Assembly: GCA_002068205.1 (NCBI GenBank)
Contig: MVZB01000244.1
Span: 1-5,054 of the forward strand
Length of the DNA stretch: 5,054 bases
Reading direction: 5' to 3'
Source of the DNA: a candidate division BRC1 bacterium ADurb.BinA292
GTDB taxonomy: Bacteria > Sumerlaeota > Sumerlaeia > MVZB01
Shown: positions 4,411 to 5,054 of the stretch, piece after piece
Layout of the letters: the number at the start of each line of letters is the position of its first letter
How positions within the stretch are numbered: the stretch's first letter is position 1
Translations under genes and position numbers: made by a program
Notes under the pieces: model-generated
What the model saw: the letters and a program-made list of their open reading frames with translations, nothing else
The model's database searches: none
Told to the model about the DNA's origin: nothing

Positions 4411-5054
4411 ATGAGTCTCCCCAAGAGGACATTCGGCAGGACCGGTCTGGAGGTCACGCAGCTGGGCTACGGCGCGATGGAAGTGCGCGGCGAGCGGATC
4501 TGGGGGGGCCGGCCGTGCAATGACGAGCAGGCCCGGACGATCCTGAACGCGGTGCTCGACGCGGGGATCAATTTCATCGACACGGCGAACGACTACGGCA
4601 AGAGCGAGCTCTACATCGGACGGCATCTGGCGCAGCGTCAGGGGGAATTCTTCATTGCGACCAAGTGCGGCTGCACGATGACGTATGCGGGCGATCATGA
4701 CGATACGCCGCATTTCTGGGACCGGGATCACATCCGGCGCAACATCGCCGATTCGCTGCTGAAGATGCAGATGTCGCGGGTCGACCTGCTGCAACTGCAC
4801 AATCCGTCGGTGGAGCTGGCCGAGAAGTTCAAGCTGGTCGATACGCTGCAGGAACTTCAGCGCGAGGGGGCGGTGCGCTTCATCGGGTGTTCGTCGACGA
4901 GCCCGGACCTGGCGACCTACATCGAATGGGGCGTGTTCGATGCGTTTCAGATTCCGTATTCGGCGCTGGAGCGGCGGCATGAGAACCTGATCACGCGGGC
5001 GGCGCAGGCGGGGGCGGGCGTGATCATCCGGGGGGGCGTGGCGCGCGGCGAACC
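4411..5054 (+). CDS. aldo/keto reductase (3' end missing)
   Basis: The first 214 residues of an NAD(P)H-dependent aldo/keto reductase with a TIM-barrel fold; families of this type are usually around 300-330 residues, so about a third lies beyond the right edge. The opening MSLPKRTFGRTGLEVTQLGYGAM is the standard AKR N-terminus. The catalytic tetrad is visible: D57 and Y62 in FIDTANDYGKSE, K85 in IATKCG and H130 in LQLHNPS. VRFIGCSS (155-162), FQIPYSALER (179-188) and IIRGGVARGE (205-214) are the usual later-strand motifs. The segment CGCTMTYAGDHDDTPHFW (86-103) after the catalytic Lys is an insertion-like region that I associate from recall with a bacterial AKR subgroup common in planctomycetes. 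The 177-base gap, hairpin and own ribosome site suggest separate expression from the PAP2-like gene. The physiological substrate is unknown. Confidence 0.92.
   Translation, partial: MSLPKRTFGRTGLEVTQLGYGAMEVRGERIWGGRPCNDEQARTILNAVLDAGINFIDTANDYGKSELYIGRHLAQRQGEFFIATKCGCTMTYAGDHDDTPHFWDRDHIRRNIADSLLKMQMSRVDLLQLHNPSVELAEKFKLVDTLQELQREGAVRFIGCSSTSPDLATYIEWGVFDAFQIPYSALERRHENLITRAAQAGAGVIIRGGVARGE

Noticed and set aside
3886..4980. Minus-strand open frame of 364 codons spanning the PAP2 and reductase genes
   Set aside because: It crosses two plus-strand genes with intact catalytic motifs and reads through the heptamer array, giving a repetitive LSSLVSRPSSLV stretch. It is a shadow.

Overview
The window is GC-rich, roughly two thirds G+C by eye. 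It carries four confidently recognised protein genes, one unrecognised gene, and a roughly 680-base divergent intergenic region filled with small palindromic repeats. The gene styles (a proline-tailed TolC-like protein, an aldo/keto reductase with a GDHDDTP segment, a sphingomyelin-synthase-like PAP2 enzyme), the imperfect-to-perfect GCATCCC-TCC-GGGATGC palindromes and a GACGAGA heptamer array together resemble planctomycete genomes, perhaps of the Phycisphaerae. That assignment is inference from recall, not from a search.

Layout. Positions 1-1509 (+) hold the 3' part of a TolC/OEP outer-membrane efflux protein whose start lies off the left edge. Positions 1584-2078 (-) hold a 164-residue protein of unknown function, convergent with TolC and with a clear sigma-70-type promoter (TTGACC, 17 bases, TAAACT) and a Shine-Dalgarno site. 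Positions 2145-2822 appear non-coding and contain at least seven hairpins, most with a three-base TNC loop, including four copies of one 17-base palindrome. Positions 2823-3608 (+) encode a family 2 glycosyltransferase. Positions 3529-4233 (+) encode a polytopic membrane protein of the PAP2_C (sphingomyelin synthase-like) type, overlapping the glycosyltransferase by 80 bases. Positions 4234-4410 contain a heptanucleotide tandem array, a GC-rich hairpin and a short palindrome. Positions 4411-5054 (+) hold the 5' part of an aldo/keto reductase that runs off the right edge.

How they might work together. The glycosyltransferase and the PAP2_C enzyme appear translationally coupled and are the best candidate functional pair. 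A cytoplasmic sugar transferase next to an integral-membrane phospho-headgroup transferase or hydrolase suggests glycolipid or phospholipid headgroup modification; the substrate cannot be read from sequence. TolC, the unknown gene and the reductase look like separate transcription units. No tRNA, rRNA, CRISPR array, transposase or integrase was seen. Nothing here is convincingly a new defence or mobile system; the most unusual signals are the repeat cluster, the PAP2_C/glycosyltransferase coupling and the heptamer array.
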